64,000 nucleotides of DNA, taken from Roseococcus sp. SDR. Its GTDB lineage: Bacteria; Pseudomonadota; Alphaproteobacteria; Acetobacterales; Acetobacteraceae. The number at the start of each line of letters is the position of its first letter. Position 1 is the stretch's first letter. Below, piece after piece: positions 28,013 to 34,887 of this stretch. The notes under the pieces are model-generated. The model searched no databases. It was not told the DNA's origin and saw nothing but the letters and a program-made list of their open reading frames with translations. The position numbers were made by a program, and so were the translations under genes. The stretch spans positions 57,781-121,780 of the forward strand of contig NZ_JAHRCU010000016.1 of the NCBI RefSeq assembly GCF_019083995.1, in the 5' to 3' direction.

Positions 28013-28170
28013 GGCTCAGCGGGCCTTCAGGCGGATGGCGGCGGACATGTTCGCGCGTTTCCTCATGCAGACAGGGGACACCCCCGGAATGGAAGGCGCC
28101 CCCCGCATCATGGCAAGTTTCGCGCGCGGGAACATGCGCGAGATCAATGCGCGGCCCGCGCAGATCCCCC

Positions 28171-29778
28171 TCAGGCGAGGCTGATCTGCGTGTAGTCCTG
28201 GAACCAGCTCCGCGCCTGGACGAAGCCGCGGCAGCGTGGGCTGAGCGCGCGCGGATTGAGGTCATGCACCACGGCCAGCAACGCGGCTTCGTCGATCAGG
28301 ATGTTGTGCAGCTGTGCCATCTGCCGCGTCTGCTCGGCCGGGTCGAAGCTGTTGCGCACGACACGCAGCTGCGCGTCCACCGCCTGGGAATTGTAGTAGC
28401 CCCAGTTGATGCCGCGCGGGTTGGAGAGCTGGCTGTCATAGATCAGCCAGCCGGTGTTGGGCTCCATCGAGGGGATGGCGACGTTGATGGCATGCGCGCC
28501 GCGCGAAGCGGGGTCGCGCGCGCCGGCGCGCATCTGGTTGATGGCGGTGGCGAAATCCACCGGCAGGAAGCTGACGTCGAAGAAGGCCTCGCGCAGGCCG
28601 GCCTGCACCGCCTCGTTCATCGGCTGAGGCACCATCTGGCCGCCGCCCGAGATGGGCATGATGACGCTGATGGCGCAGCGGCGCGCGGCGGAATAGCCGG
28701 CCGCGGTCATCAGCCGCCGAGCCTCGGCCACGTCATGCCGCAGGCGGAATTGCGGGTTGCCGAACCAGGGATCATCCGGCGTCACCTTGCCGCGGGCGGC
28801 CTGCGCGGCGCCGGAAAGGAGGGAGACGATGCCATCGCGATCCACCGCGAGATTCGCCGCCTGGCGAACCCGGATGTCGGCGAAGGGGGATCCCTCCGTC
28901 ACGTTCAGGCGCCAGGCCCAGATATGCGGATAGGCGTTCTGCACGATCTGGAAGCGGGCGGCGCGCAGGGGCGCGATGGTGTCAGTGGGCAGGGATTCGA
29001 CGAGGTCCACCTGGCCCGCGCGGAGGGCGGCCACGCGCGCCGGCCCGTCCGGGATGGGCAGCAGCACGGTGCGCGGCGCCTTGGGCACGCGGCCCGGCTC
29101 CCAATAATCGCGGTTCGCCTCCAGTTCGGCGCGCTGGCGCGGCGTCACGGAGGTCACCTTGTAGGGGCCGGTGCCGGAGGGGTTCATGGCGAAGCGCTGC
29201 CAGTCTCCGCCCATCGCCTGCCAATGGCTGGGCGAGGCGAACCAGAGGAAGGCCATCTGGTAGGGGAAGGTCGCATCCACCTCGCGCGTCACGATCGCGA
29301 TGCGATGCGTGTCGAGCTTCTCGTAGCTGCCCACCGAAGTGGCTCGGCCGCGCACAAGGCCCGAGCGCGTGCCTTCGAATTGCGGGGCGCTGCTGTTGAA
29401 GATGCTGTCCAGGTTCCAGATCGCGGCATCGGCGTCGAAGGGCGAGCCGTCGTGGAACTTCACGCCTTGGCGCAGCTCGATGATCCAACGGCGGCGATCC
29501 GCTTCATCCACCCGCCAGGAGGTGGCGAGGCCAGGCCGCAGCGTGGAGGGCGCATCGGCGCGCGAGAGATCCCAGAGCGTCAGGCTGTCATAGACGAAGT
29601 AGGAGCCGAAGCGCACGCCCTCGAACCCCGCTTCCGGCCCGCCCCAGAGGCGCGGCACATCGCCGATGGACATGGCGATGCGCAGCGGCTGGGCCTGCTG
29701 GGCCTCCGCCTCGCTGGCGCCAAGGGCACCAATGAGGGCCGGGGCCGCGAGCAGTGAGCGGCGGCGGAGATCGAGCAT
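28171..29778 (-). CDS. ABC transporter substrate-binding protein, peptide/nickel (SBP_bac_5) family
   Basis: A 535-residue periplasmic binding protein. The signal peptide MLDLRRRSLLAAPALIGALG...AEA has a twin-arginine-like RRRS start. The body follows the family 5 pattern: DSLTLWDLSRADAPSTLRPGLATSW, RRWIIELRQGVKFHDGSPFDADAAIWNLD, GTGPYKVT and RVRQAANLAVDRDGIVSLL. Family 5 binds oligopeptides, nickel, opines or glycosides, so the ligand is open. The ATG at 29778 follows GGGAG. No permease or ATPase genes adjoin it; two oligopeptide-type ATPases lie about 7 kb away (36685-38729) and could serve it. Confidence 0.92.
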   Translation of the reverse strand: MLDLRRRSLLAAPALIGALGASEAEAQQAQPLRIAMSIGDVPRLWGGPEAGFEGVRFGSYFVYDSLTLWDLSRADAPSTLRPGLATSWRVDEADRRRWIIELRQGVKFHDGSPFDADAAIWNLDSIFNSSAPQFEGTRSGLVRGRATSVGSYEKLDTHRIAIVTREVDATFPYQMAFLWFASPSHWQAMGGDWQRFAMNPSGTGPYKVTSVTPRQRAELEANRDYWEPGRVPKAPRTVLLPIPDGPARVAALRAGQVDLVESLPTDTIAPLRAARFQIVQNAYPHIWAWRLNVTEGSPFADIRVRQAANLAVDRDGIVSLLSGAAQAARGKVTPDDPWFGNPQFRLRHDVAEARRLMTAAGYSAARRCAISVIMPISGGGQMVPQPMNEAVQAGLREAFFDVSFLPVDFATAINQMRAGARDPASRGAHAINVAIPSMEPNTGWLIYDSQLSNPRGINWGYYNSQAVDAQLRVVRNSFDPAEQTRQMAQLHNILIDEAALLAVVHDLNPRALSPRCRGFVQARSWFQDYTQISLA

Positions 29779-29850
29779 GGCGGGGGTCTCCCATTCGCGG
29801 TTTGCATTGCAGCCATGCAATGCCTATGCCGCGCGCGGGAGGGCGCCCGG

Positions 29851-30231
29851 TCAGCCGCCGATGCGCTCGAAGATACCCATCCGCAGGCTGCGCGCGACGC
29901 GTGCAGCGCGTTCGCAGAAGGCCTGTGCCATCTCCGGCGGCAGCGTCTCGGCGGCGCACGCCTCGAAGAGCGCCAGCCACTCGCCGAACATGCCGGGTGT
30001 CAGGCCGGGCAGGCGCAGATGCGCGCCGTAGGGGTCACCGTGATAGGCGCCACTGCGGCGCATCAGCGAGGACCAGAAGCGGCAGAGCTTTTCCTCATGC
30101 GCCGCCCATTCGTTGGCCCCCTCGCCGATCGCGGCGGCGAAGACGGGGGCGAGGGTCGGGTGCGCGCGGACCCGCTCATAGAAGCGCGCGACGAGGCGCG
30201 CGATCTCGGCCTCGCTCACCGGCTCAGACAA
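29851..30231 (-). CDS. group III truncated hemoglobin
   Basis: A 126-residue 2-over-2 globin of group III. Visible are the B-helix FYERVRAHPTLAPVFAAAI, the E-helix WAAHEEKLCRFWSSLM, the F-region YHGDPYGAHLRL with the proximal His, and the G-helix Trp in FGEWLALFE. Group III globins such as Campylobacter Ctb bind O2 and NO and are induced by nitrosative stress. The start is TTG at 30231, overlapping the stop of the 50-residue membrane protein by 8 bases; a GTG four codons later is the alternative. Its place in an operon headed by an NsrR operator implies induction by NO. Confidence 0.9.
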   Translation of the reverse strand: MSEPVSEAEIARLVARFYERVRAHPTLAPVFAAAIGEGANEWAAHEEKLCRFWSSLMRRSGAYHGDPYGAHLRLPGLTPGMFGEWLALFEACAAETLPPEMAQAFCERAARVARSLRMGIFERIGG

Positions 30232-30376
30232 AGGGAAGCACCACGAGCACGGCGCATAGGTTCCAGAACAGCATGTTGACCAGCGTGCGGGTCATCACCC
30301 GGCTGTCTTCCGCCTCGATATGAAGCGCGTCGCTGACGAGGTTGCCGGGGAGGAGGAACAGGGCGAGAGGGGTCAT
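30224..30376 (-). CDS. 50-residue putative membrane protein in the NsrR-controlled operon
   Basis: The frame reads MTPLALFLLPGNLVSDALH, a polar middle with IEAEDSRVMTR, and a C-terminal hydrophobic stretch TLVNMLFWNLCAVLVVLPFV that could span the membrane. I do not recognise a family. GAGG precedes the ATG at 30374-30376 by 5 bases and the NsrR operator is 12 bases further upstream, so it is the first gene of the operon. Its stop overlaps the start of the globin gene, implying translational coupling. The position suggests a role with the globin in NO defence; this is inference from context only. Confidence 0.65.
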   Translation of the reverse strand: MTPLALFLLPGNLVSDALHIEAEDSRVMTRTLVNMLFWNLCAVLVVLPFV

Positions 30377-30387
30377 GGGGGCCTCAT

Positions 30388-30410
30388 AAGATCTATCTTG
30401 AATACATCTT
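30388..30410. promoter_or_regulatory. NsrR operator
   Basis: A 23-base inverted repeat: AAGATCTAT (30388-30396), five bases cttga, then ATACATCTT (30402-30410). The second arm read in reverse is AAGATGTAT, an exact match to the published NsrR half-site AAGATGYAT, and the first arm differs at one position. It lies between the divergent nsrR-like gene and the membrane protein/globin operon, so one bound dimer could repress the operon and perhaps nsrR itself. Confidence 0.88.
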
Positions 30411-30424
30411 ATCGCCTGAGCCGC

Positions 30425-30452
30425 TTGAAAAGCAATATCGATTGGGTATCTT
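30425..30452 (+). promoter_or_regulatory. candidate promoter of the nsrR-like gene
   Basis: TTGAAA (30425-30430), a 16-base spacer and TATCTT (30447-30452) point towards nsrR. The -10 ends only 7 bases before the ATG at 30460, so transcription would begin at or next to the start codon, giving a leaderless or near-leaderless mRNA. No ribosome site precedes this ATG, which fits. Confidence 0.5.
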
Positions 30453-30459
30453 TTCGGCC

Positions 30460-30897
30460 ATGCGTTTGACGACCCTGACCGACTTCTCCCTCCGCATGCT
30501 CATCCACCTCGCGGTCCAGCCCGAAGGGCGCGCCACCATCGCCGAGGTGGCGCGCGCCTACGCGATCTCGGAGGCGCATCTCATGAAAGTGGCGCATCAG
30601 TTGGGCCAGGCGGGGCTGGTCCGCACCTTGCGTGGACGCGGCGGCGGCCTCGCGCTGGCGCGCGACGCGGCAGAGATCACCGCGGGCGAAGTCGTCCGCC
30701 GTATGGAGCCGGACCTCGACCTCGTGCCCTGCCTCGCCGGCGGCGACTGTGCCATCACGCCCGCCTGCCTGCTGAAACAGCGCCTGGCCGAGGCGCGTGC
30801 GGCGTTCCTGGCCGTGCTGGACGCCACCACCCTGGCGGAACTCGCCACACCAGCCGCCTCCCTGCGCGGCCTCCTTGGCCTGCCCGAGCCGGCCTGA
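30460..30897 (+). CDS. nsrR: Rrf2-family NO-sensing repressor NsrR
   Basis: A 145-residue Rrf2-type winged-helix repressor. The N-terminus MRLTTLTDFSLRMLIHLAV and the helix region ATIAEVARAYAISEAHLMKVAHQL match NsrR. GLVRTLRGRGGGLALA is the wing. Three cysteines, Cys91, Cys97 and Cys103, in PCLAGGDCAITPACLLKQ have the C-x5-C-x5-C spacing that holds the NO-sensitive [4Fe-4S] cluster; IscR spacing is different. An in-frame TTG at 30442 would add six residues, but the ATG at 30460 gives the canonical N-terminus. The operator found upstream matches the NsrR consensus, which strengthens the call. Confidence 0.93.
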   Translation: MRLTTLTDFSLRMLIHLAVQPEGRATIAEVARAYAISEAHLMKVAHQLGQAGLVRTLRGRGGGLALARDAAEITAGEVVRRMEPDLDLVPCLAGGDCAITPACLLKQRLAEARAAFLAVLDATTLAELATPAASLRGLLGLPEPA

Positions 30898-31043
30898 CGC
30901 CCAAGCCGCAGGCATCGCGGCAGGCCGGATGCACATCCGCGTGGCGAAGCCGTCGGCGCCCCGCCCGCATCGGTTTCGCCCAGGAGGCATGCGGCGCGAT
31001 TCCGCGTAAACACTCCGTATCGGGATTCCCGCGGAGCAGCGAC

Positions 31044-32330
31044 ATGGAACGATTCTTCGCCCTCAACGAGCACGGCACGACGGCCCGGCGCGAGATGGCG
31101 GCCGGTGTGGCCACCTTCCTCACCATGGCCTATATCCTGATCGTGAATCCGCAGATCATGGCGGCGGCCGGCATCGATCCCGGCGCGGCCTTCGTCGCGA
31201 CCTGTCTCGCCGCGGCCATCGGCTCGGCGCTGATGGGGCTGCTGGCCAACTACCCGATCGCGCTCGCCCCCGGCATGGGGCTGAACGCCTATTTCGCCTT
31301 CGTCGTCGTGGGCAGCATGGGCGTGCCCTGGCAGGTGGCGCTGGGCGCGGTCTTCCTCTCCGGCATGATCTTCTTCGCCATCAGCGCCGTGCGCCTGCGC
31401 GAATGGCTGATCGGCGGCATCCCGCTCTCGCTCAAGCTCGGCATCGCGGCCGGCATCGGCCTCTTCCTCGGGCTGATCGGGCTGAAGAATCTGGGCCTCG
31501 TCGTGGCCCATCCGGCGACGCTGGTGACGATGGGCAAGCTCACCACCCTGCCCGTCCTGCTCGGCTGCGCGGGCTTCATCCTGATGGCCGCACTCGCCGC
31601 GCGGCGCGTGCCGGGCGCGGTCATCATCGGAATCCTGGCGACAGCGGCGGCGGGGATTCCCTTCGGCCTCACCCAGTTCCAGGGCGTCTTCGCCCCGCCG
31701 CCCTCGCTGGCGCCGACCTTCCTTCAGATGGATCTCGCGGGTGCCCTGCAACTCGGCCTGCTCAGCGTGGTCTTCACCTTCTTCCTGGTGGATCTGCTGG
31801 ACAATGCCGGCACCCTCATCGCCACCACGCACCGCGCCGGCCTGATGCGCGAGGATGGCAGCGTGCCGCGCCTGGGCCGCGCGCTGATGGCGGATTCCGG
31901 CGGCGCCATGGTGGGAGCCGCGCTCGGCACCTCCACCACCGTCAGCTACATCGAGAGTGCGGCGGGCATCCAGCAGGGCGGCCGCACCGGCCTCACCGCG
32001 CTGACCGTCGCGAGCTTCTTCCTGCTCGCCCTGTTCCTTGCTCCGCTCGCGGCCTCGGTGCCCGCCTTCGCCACCGCGCCGGCGCTGGTCTTCGTCGCCT
32101 GCCTCATGGCGCAAGCGCTGAAATCCGTGGATTGGGGGGATGAGACCGAGTACCTCCCTGCCATGCTGACCGTCCTTGCGATGCCCTTCACCTTCTCGAT
32201 CGCGACCGGCATCGGCCTGGGCTTCCTCGCCTATGCCGGCATCAAGACGCTGGCCGGCCGCGCCGGTGAGGTGCATGGCGCCGTCTGGGTGCTCTCGGCC
32301 CTCTGCGCGCTGAAATTCGCCGTCAGTTGA
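31044..32330 (+). CDS. NCS2-family purine permease (AzgA/GhxP-like)
   Basis: A 428-residue, 12-14-span proton-coupled nucleobase transporter. The N-terminus MERFFALNEHGTTARREMAAGVATFLTMAYI is typical of the adenine/guanine/hypoxanthine branch. Other branch markers are ALAPGMGLNAYFAF, the substrate-site ...FFLVDLLDNAGTLIA (normally DxFDTxGTL) and GTSTTVSYIESAAGIQQGGRTGLTA. The usual Phe-Asp of the motif is Leu-Asp here. Purine uptake (hypoxanthine, guanine or adenine) is inferred. It is followed 16 bases later by the MFS gene. The 146 bases upstream show no purine-riboswitch fold that I can see. Confidence 0.93.
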   Translation: MERFFALNEHGTTARREMAAGVATFLTMAYILIVNPQIMAAAGIDPGAAFVATCLAAAIGSALMGLLANYPIALAPGMGLNAYFAFVVVGSMGVPWQVALGAVFLSGMIFFAISAVRLREWLIGGIPLSLKLGIAAGIGLFLGLIGLKNLGLVVAHPATLVTMGKLTTLPVLLGCAGFILMAALAARRVPGAVIIGILATAAAGIPFGLTQFQGVFAPPPSLAPTFLQMDLAGALQLGLLSVVFTFFLVDLLDNAGTLIATTHRAGLMREDGSVPRLGRALMADSGGAMVGAALGTSTTVSYIESAAGIQQGGRTGLTALTVASFFLLALFLAPLAASVPAFATAPALVFVACLMAQALKSVDWGDETEYLPAMLTVLAMPFTFSIATGIGLGFLAYAGIKTLAGRAGEVHGAVWVLSALCALKFAVS

Positions 32331-32346
32331 GAGGCAGGGGCAGCCG

Positions 32347-33936
32347 ATGAAGAACCCGGCCGCCTTGGCGCCCCTGCGCCATCCGGCCTTCCGGATGCTC
32401 TGGCTGGCGAACCTCGCCTCCAACATCGGGCTCTTCGTGCAGAACACGGCGGCGGGCTGGCTGATGACCAGCCTAGACCCCTCGCCCATGATGGTGAGCC
32501 TCGTGCAGGCCGCCTCCATGCTGCCGGTCTTCCTGCTGGCGCTGCCCGCCGGCGCGCTGGCCGACATCATGGACCGGCGCCTGTTTCTCATCGGCGCGCA
32601 GCTCTGGATGGCGGGAACGGCCCTGCTGCTCTGCGTACTGAGCGGCTTCGACGCGCTGGGGCCCTGGGGGCTGGTGGCGCTGACCTTCGCGCTGGGCGCC
32701 GGCCTCGCCATGACCTTCCCGGCCTGGGCGGCGACCACGCCTGAGCTGGTGCCCCGCAGCGACCTCGTCAGCGCCATCGCGCTGAACGGCATCGGCTTCA
32801 ACATCACCCGCGCGATCGGCCCGGCCATCGGCGGGCTCACCATCGCCTGGTTCGGCATGGGCGCCGCCTTCGCGCTGAACGCCGCCTGCCTGATGGTGAT
32901 GGTGGCCGCCCTCTTCGCCTGGAAGCGCGCGCCCAGCTCGTTGCGCATGCCGCGCGAGCATTTCCTCTCGGCCGTGCGGGCGGGCACGCGCTTCGTGGCC
33001 GCGACCCCCGCCATGCATGCGGCGATCATCCGCGCCGTGGTGTTCTTCCTGTTCGGCTCCGCGGTCTGGGGTCTGCTGCCGCTGCTGGTGCGAGACACGC
33101 TGGGCCTCGGCCCACAATCCTTCGGCCTCTTGCTTGGCTGCATGGGCGTAGGCGCGGTGGGGGCGGGCTTCCTGCTGCCGGCCTTGCGCGGGCGGCTGGA
33201 TCGCTCCGGCATGGTGCTCTGGGCCTCGCTGATCGGGGCACTCGCCATGGCGATCCTGGCGCTGCTGCATCATTGGAGCTTCGCCGCGCTCGGGATGACG
33301 CTGTACGGCGTATCCTGGATCTCAGCAGCCTCCACACTCCAGGCCTCGGCGCAGATGGCGGCGCCCGCCTGGGTGCGGGCGCGGGCCATCGGCATCTACC
33401 AGATGTGCTTCTTCGGAGCGCTGGCAGCCGGTTCGGCGCTGTCCGGCTGGATCGCGGGGCAGGTGGGCGTCACCTGGGCCATGGCGCTCTTCGCGCTGGG
33501 CGCGGCCCTCGGCGCCATCACGGTACGGGGGTGGCGGCTGGAGGGCGAGGCACCCGTCCCGCCCCCCAGCGTGGAACTCGCCCGCCCTGCCCCGGCGGCG
33601 GCCGAACTGCGCGAATTGCTGCATGAGGGCGCCAACCGCGTGCTGGAAGTGGTGCGATACCAAGTGCCCGCCGCAGACCGCGATGCCTTCCTCGCCATCA
33701 TGGCCGAGTGCCGCCTGGTGCGCCTGCGCGGCGGGGCTGCCACCTGGCGCCTCTACGAGGATATCGCCCAACCCGACCGCTGGGTGGAACTCTGGGCCAT
33801 TGAGAGCTGGGCGGAGCACCTGCGCGAGGTGGGTCGCCTCTCCGACGAGGACCGCGGGACGCTCGCCCGCGCTGCCGCCTTCCATGTGGGCGAGGGCGGG
33901 CCCGAGGCGGTGCGCTACGTCAACGTCCCGGTGTGA
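32347..33936 (+). CDS. MFS exporter (MFS_3/EntS-like) with C-terminal soluble domain
   Basis: A 529-residue transporter. The N-terminal HPAFRMLWLANLASNIGLFVQNTAAGWLM and the loop GALADIMDRRLFLIGAQLWM are marks of the MFS_3 (enterobactin exporter S-like) group. About 12 hydrophobic spans occupy residues 15-395. The last 120 residues form a soluble dimeric alpha/beta-barrel-like domain (VLEVVRYQVPAADRDAFLAIM, WRLYEDIAQPDRWVELWAIESW), which is common in this subgroup. Substrate unknown; efflux of small molecules is likely. It begins GTGatg-like 16 bases after the purine permease, so they may be co-transcribed. Confidence 0.9.
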   Translation: MKNPAALAPLRHPAFRMLWLANLASNIGLFVQNTAAGWLMTSLDPSPMMVSLVQAASMLPVFLLALPAGALADIMDRRLFLIGAQLWMAGTALLLCVLSGFDALGPWGLVALTFALGAGLAMTFPAWAATTPELVPRSDLVSAIALNGIGFNITRAIGPAIGGLTIAWFGMGAAFALNAACLMVMVAALFAWKRAPSSLRMPREHFLSAVRAGTRFVAATPAMHAAIIRAVVFFLFGSAVWGLLPLLVRDTLGLGPQSFGLLLGCMGVGAVGAGFLLPALRGRLDRSGMVLWASLIGALAMAILALLHHWSFAALGMTLYGVSWISAASTLQASAQMAAPAWVRARAIGIYQMCFFGALAAGSALSGWIAGQVGVTWAMALFALGAALGAITVRGWRLEGEAPVPPPSVELARPAPAAAELRELLHEGANRVLEVVRYQVPAADRDAFLAIMAECRLVRLRGGAATWRLYEDIAQPDRWVELWAIESWAEHLREVGRLSDEDRGTLARAAAFHVGEGGPEAVRYVNVPV

Positions 33937-34258
33937 CGCCGGCCTTTGCCAATTCGGCGCCCAACGTACCGGTCAGCATGCACCAAGCCATGCGAAAATC
34001 GGAGATGAGCGACCACCAGGGATGCTTGAAGCTCGCCGGGCGATTGCGCTCCACCAGCATGTGCGAGAGCCACGCGAAGCCATAGCCTGCCATGAGAGCG
34101 GCGAGGACAAGCCACCACGGCCCCAGCACCTGCGCCACGAGCAGCAGCAGCAAGCCGAGCCCGGTGCCGAGCGCGTGCACCTGTCGCGTCAACGGCGCGG
34201 CATGCTCGCGCAGATAAAAGGGCCAGAACTCCGCATAGGTGGAAATGCGCGACGCCAT
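33920..34258 (-). CDS. DUF962 (Mpo1-like) membrane protein
   Basis: A 112-residue protein with a YAEFWPFYLREHAAPLTRQVHALGTG start, two hydrophobic segments, then GYGFAWLSHMLVERNRPASFKHPWWSLISDFRMA, the DUF962 hallmark with its His and NRPA. The yeast homologue Mpo1 is an Fe(II)-dependent dioxygenase in 2-hydroxy fatty-acid breakdown, and the conserved His residues are present here. Transfer of that function to this protein is inference. ATG at 34258 is chosen; earlier in-frame starts exist (34279, 34318). It overlaps the 3' end of the convergent MFS gene by 17 bases. Confidence 0.85.
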   Translation of the reverse strand: MASRISTYAEFWPFYLREHAAPLTRQVHALGTGLGLLLLLVAQVLGPWWLVLAALMAGYGFAWLSHMLVERNRPASFKHPWWSLISDFRMAWCMLTGTLGAELAKAGVTPGR

Positions 34259-34349
34259 GGCGCAACGCTGCCATGACATGACGGTCTTGTCATCTGAAAG
34301 CTGCGCGCCAGCCCCCATATCTACAGCTCACAGCATGGAGATGCACCGC

Positions 34350-34832
34350 ATGGCGAAGCTTGCCCGCACCCGCAACACCCTGGGCGAGAATGCCCGCCTC
34401 ACCAGCGTGGACCTGCTCAACAGCGCGCTGGCGGATCTGATGGACCTGACCAACGGTGTCCGCATGGCGCATTGGACCGTGCGCGGGCCTCATTTCGCGG
34501 CGCTGCATGCCAAGTTCGAGGAGTTCTACGACCAGCTGGGCGAGGCGGTGGACGATGTGGCGGAGCGCATCGTCCAACTCGGAGGCACGCCCAATGGAAC
34601 CACCCAGGCGGTGGGGGCGGCCACGCGCCTCGCGCCCTACCCCGCCGATCTGCGCGACGGCATGGCGCATGTGGCGGCGCTGGCCGATCGCTACGCCGCG
34701 CTGGCCGAGACCACCCGCAAGGCCATCGACACCGCCGGCGAGGCAGGCGATGCCGACACGGCGGACCTCTTCACCGCCACCTCGCGCATGCTCGACAAGG
34801 CGCTGTGGATGCTGGAAGCGCACTTGGATTGA
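34350..34832 (+). CDS. dps: Dps-family DNA-binding ferritin-like protein
   Basis: A 160-residue four-helix mini-ferritin. The inter-subunit ferroxidase ligands are visible in RMAHWTVRGPHFAALHAKFEEFYDQL (two His) and AVDDVAERIVQLGG (Asp and Glu). Dps dodecamers oxidise Fe(II) with H2O2 and shield DNA. The N-terminus MAKLARTRNTLGENAR is basic enough for DNA contact. I chose the ATG at 34350 because GGAG (34337-34340) lies 9 bases before it; in-frame ATGs at 34335 and 34341 would add 3-5 residues. The gene is followed by two tail-to-tail hairpins. Confidence 0.93.
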   Translation: MAKLARTRNTLGENARLTSVDLLNSALADLMDLTNGVRMAHWTVRGPHFAALHAKFEEFYDQLGEAVDDVAERIVQLGGTPNGTTQAVGAATRLAPYPADLRDGMAHVAALADRYAALAETTRKAIDTAGEAGDADTADLFTATSRMLDKALWMLEAHLD

Positions 34833-34840
34833 GACGGGTT

Positions 34841-34885
34841 CCGAGGGGCAAGCCCCTCGGCGGGGTCCAGGGGCAGCGCCCCTGG
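34841..34885. repeat. paired REP-like hairpins between convergent genes
   Basis: Two perfect stem-loops in tandem: CCGAGGGGC-AA-GCCCCTCGG (34841-34860) and CCAGGGGC-AGC-GCCCCTGG (34867-34885), joined by cggggt. They fill the gap between the dps stop and the convergent TPP-enzyme stop. The double GGGGC/GCCCC form resembles dispersed intergenic palindromes seen in many alphaproteobacteria. No T-run follows, so a classic terminator is unlikely, though mRNA 3'-end protection is possible. Confidence 0.75.
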
Positions 34886-34887
34886 GC

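Noticed and set aside
30898..31043. Purine riboswitch before the purine permease
   Set aside because: I could not find the three-way junction core or its conserved loop bases; only short GC stems are seen.
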